A stretch of DNA of 5,710 nt from JAWLFY01 sp964462125. GTDB taxonomy: Bacteria > Planctomycetota > Planctomycetia > Pirellulales > Pirellulaceae. A program made the position numbers and the translations under genes. Shown here one piece after another: positions 4,485 to 5,710 of the stretch. The stretch spans positions 1 through 5,710 of the forward strand of contig CAYWXT010000307.1 in NCBI GenBank assembly GCA_964462125.1, read 5' to 3'. The stretch's first letter is position 1. Each line of letters opens with the position of its first letter. The notes under the pieces are model-generated. The model was given only the letters and a program-made list of their open reading frames with translations. It searched no databases and was not told where the DNA came from.

Positions 4485-5710
4485 TCAGAACGGTTCGTCG
4501 TTCTCCACCGGCTCCATGACCTTGGTATTCCGTTCCACGGCGACGACGGTGGTCCGCTGCTTCAGACCATCGCGACTTTCGGCGGTGACCGGCAAGACTT
4601 GACGTCGGTCGGGGAGTTCCATTCGCACGGTGAAGGAACCGTCTGCCTGGAGTTTGACGGGGCGACCGGCGACCGTCACCGACGCATTGGCGGAGGTCTT
4701 GCCGAAAACGATCAACTCCGCGTCAACTTCGAAGGGGAGATTCGATTCGCGGAGCAGCGCGGGGTCGGCGACCGTGCGTCCCTTTTCCCCCCGCAAGGGC
4801 ATCGCCCGGTGCATCCGCTCCTCGAACATCTCCTTCAGGTCGCCAGCGTCTGTTTCGTAGCCACCGCTGAGGGAATAAACCCGTTCGTAGTCTTCGGCGA
4901 TGTCGCGCCAATGTTCATCGAGCCGATCGCACTCGCCGGGGCGGGGGGTTTCCACGATGTTGCTGCGACAAAGGGCATAGAACTCGCCATTGTCGGAGAG
5001 ATACCCGATCTTGACTCGGAACCGTGCGGGGGGGTCGTCAACGTCGATATACCAGTTGTTCACCCCGCCGTGAATCGGGATGTCCCGTTCGACGACTTCC
5101 GCGCCATTGTTGTTGACATTTCCGACGCTCAGGATCCGCAGGGTCGGGGTGGCGGTGTGCCAGCGTTCGGCCAACGCCGATTGTGCCCGGCGGACGCTGG
5201 CGCTGGTGATCTCCCAGGTCGCCTGCAGCCAATAGGCATCGCGGACAAGCAGGACGGCGCGGTCGCGATGCGGTTCGGTCCCGCGGGTCCGCTGGGCACC
5301 ATTTTTGACCGCCGAGCCGCCGACCAGGGTGCCGGTGGAGAGATCCTTGTGCCGCATCGCCGATTGTTGTCGTTTGCGGATCTGCGCCCGGATCCTGGCT
5401 GTTTTCGGCGAGACCCGTTCGCCCGTCGAATCATGGTTCGTGCCGCTTTCTTGGGACTTCGACTTGCCGGTCGCCTTGGCTTTCGCTGCCGAGGGCGACT
5501 TCGATCCCCGCGCCGAGTCCCCCTTCGTCTGCTGCTTTGTCGACGCCCCCCTCTGTCGAGCCGCGCTGGGTGAACGGGTGCTGCCGGAGGTACGAGTTCG
5601 ACTGGACGAGCGAGCACGACTGGACGTGCCAGTGCTACTGGACGAGCGGGCGCTTGACGAGCGGGCGCTTGACGAGCGGGCGCTTGACGAGCGGGCGCTT
5701 GACGAGCGGG
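4485..5710 (-). CDS. DUF4912 protein with Ser/Arg-rich N-terminal tail, 5' end missing
   Basis: The frame is open from the window end to the stop at 4485-4487, with 407 residues visible. The C-terminal 290 (from the Met at 5357) contain the DUF4912 hallmarks, numbered from that Met: LVRDAYWLQATWEIT (37-51), VNNWYIDVDDPPARFRVKIGYL (99-120) and LCRSNIVETPRP (129-140). Next come a charged segment with a possible helix (about 146-190) and a beta-rich stretch (about 208-275, AELIVFGKTSANASVTVAG and following) resembling a small Ig-like or glucodextranase-type domain. The 117 residues before that Met are rich in Ser, Arg, Ala, Lys and Thr and include SSSAR repeats. The Met at 5357 has no ribosome site, and no alternative ATG, GTG or TTG occurs upstream in the window, so the gene probably starts outside. 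DUF4912 has no established function. The basic low-complexity tail could bind nucleic acid or polyanions. No signal peptide or membrane segment is visible. Confidence 0.85.
   Translation of the reverse strand, partial: RSSSARSSSARSSSARSSSARSSSSTGTSSRARSSSRTRTSGSTRSPSAARQRGASTKQQTKGDSARGSKSPSAAKAKATGKSKSQESGTNHDSTGERVSPKTARIRAQIRKRQQSAMRHKDLSTGTLVGGSAVKNGAQRTRGTEPHRDRAVLLVRDAYWLQATWEITSASVRRAQSALAERWHTATPTLRILSVGNVNNNGAEVVERDIPIHGGVNNWYIDVDDPPARFRVKIGYLSDNGEFYALCRSNIVETPRPGECDRLDEHWRDIAEDYERVYSLSGGYETDAGDLKEMFEERMHRAMPLRGEKGRTVADPALLRESNLPFEVDAELIVFGKTSANASVTVAGRPVKLQADGSFTVRMELPDRRQVLPVTAESRDGLKQRTTVVAVERNTKVMEPVENDEPF
5641..5710. repeat. Perfect 15-bp tandem repeat, at least 4.7 copies, cut by window end
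   Basis: GACGAGCGGGCGCTT is repeated without a mismatch at 5641-5655, 5656-5670, 5671-5685 and 5686-5700, and continues for 10 bases to the window end. On the - strand, in the frame of the DUF4912 gene, each unit encodes the pentapeptide Ser-Ser-Ser-Ala-Arg. Two diverged 18-bp relatives precede it at 5604-5621 and 5622-5639, sharing 13 of 18 bases with each other. The period is a multiple of three, so copy-number change would keep the reading frame. All three - strand frames through the unit are open. The coding frame is therefore fixed by continuity with the DUF4912 region, not by the repeat itself. Confidence 0.95.

Noticed and set aside
4599..5573. 324-codon + strand open frame opposite the DUF4912 gene
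   Set aside because: The - strand frame has clear DUF4912 motifs. This frame shows no recognisable domain and its Arg-rich end simply mirrors the low-complexity region.
5129..5617. 162-codon Arg/Pro-rich - strand frame overlapping the DUF4912 tail
   Set aside because: It is out of frame with the DUF4912 motifs and has the composition of a shifted reading of the Ser/Lys-rich tail.
5641..5710. CRISPR array
   Set aside because: Units are 15 bp head-to-tail with no spacers, and they are in frame with a protein.

Overview
The window is GC-rich, densely coded bacterial DNA. It holds five protein genes, two of them cut by the window edges, and no RNA genes, insertion sequences or CRISPR arrays. 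An Lpt-type permease shows that the organism has a Gram-negative style envelope. Gene content, the Ser/Arg-rich DUF4912 protein and codon style suggest a planctomycete (Pirellulaceae-like). That assignment is an inference from general familiarity, not from a marker gene.

Layout. (1) Bases 2-874, + strand: C-terminal three quarters of an LptF/LptG-family permease. It overlaps by 4 bases (ATGA) a family-2 glycosyltransferase of the TIGR04283 type (871-1545, +), so the two are probably translationally coupled and may share an envelope role. (2) Bases 1546-1656: short convergent gap holding a 16-bp tandem repeat. (3) Bases 1657-3375, - strand: full-length assimilatory sulfite reductase hemoprotein (cysI) with all siroheme/[4Fe-4S] cysteines and sulfite-binding basic residues. 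(4) Bases 3376-3542: 167-bp divergent control region with two 7-bp inverted repeats. (5) Bases 3543-4457, + strand: folD, the bifunctional methylene-THF dehydrogenase/cyclohydrolase, with its catalytic residues intact. (6) A 27-bp convergent gap with a CACGAAGG direct repeat. (7) Bases 4485-5710, - strand: a DUF4912 protein whose N-terminal part is a Ser/Arg/Ala/Lys-rich tail encoded partly by a perfect 15-bp tandem repeat that runs off the window.

The genes are mostly ordinary housekeeping functions: lipopolysaccharide export, sulfur assimilation and one-carbon metabolism. They do not form one pathway. cysI and folD are divergent neighbours that could share regulation, but nothing seen proves it. 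I see no convincing new multi-gene system. The least explained item is the DUF4912 protein with its expandable low-complexity tail. The next are the intergenic tandem repeat and the permease-glycosyltransferase coupling.
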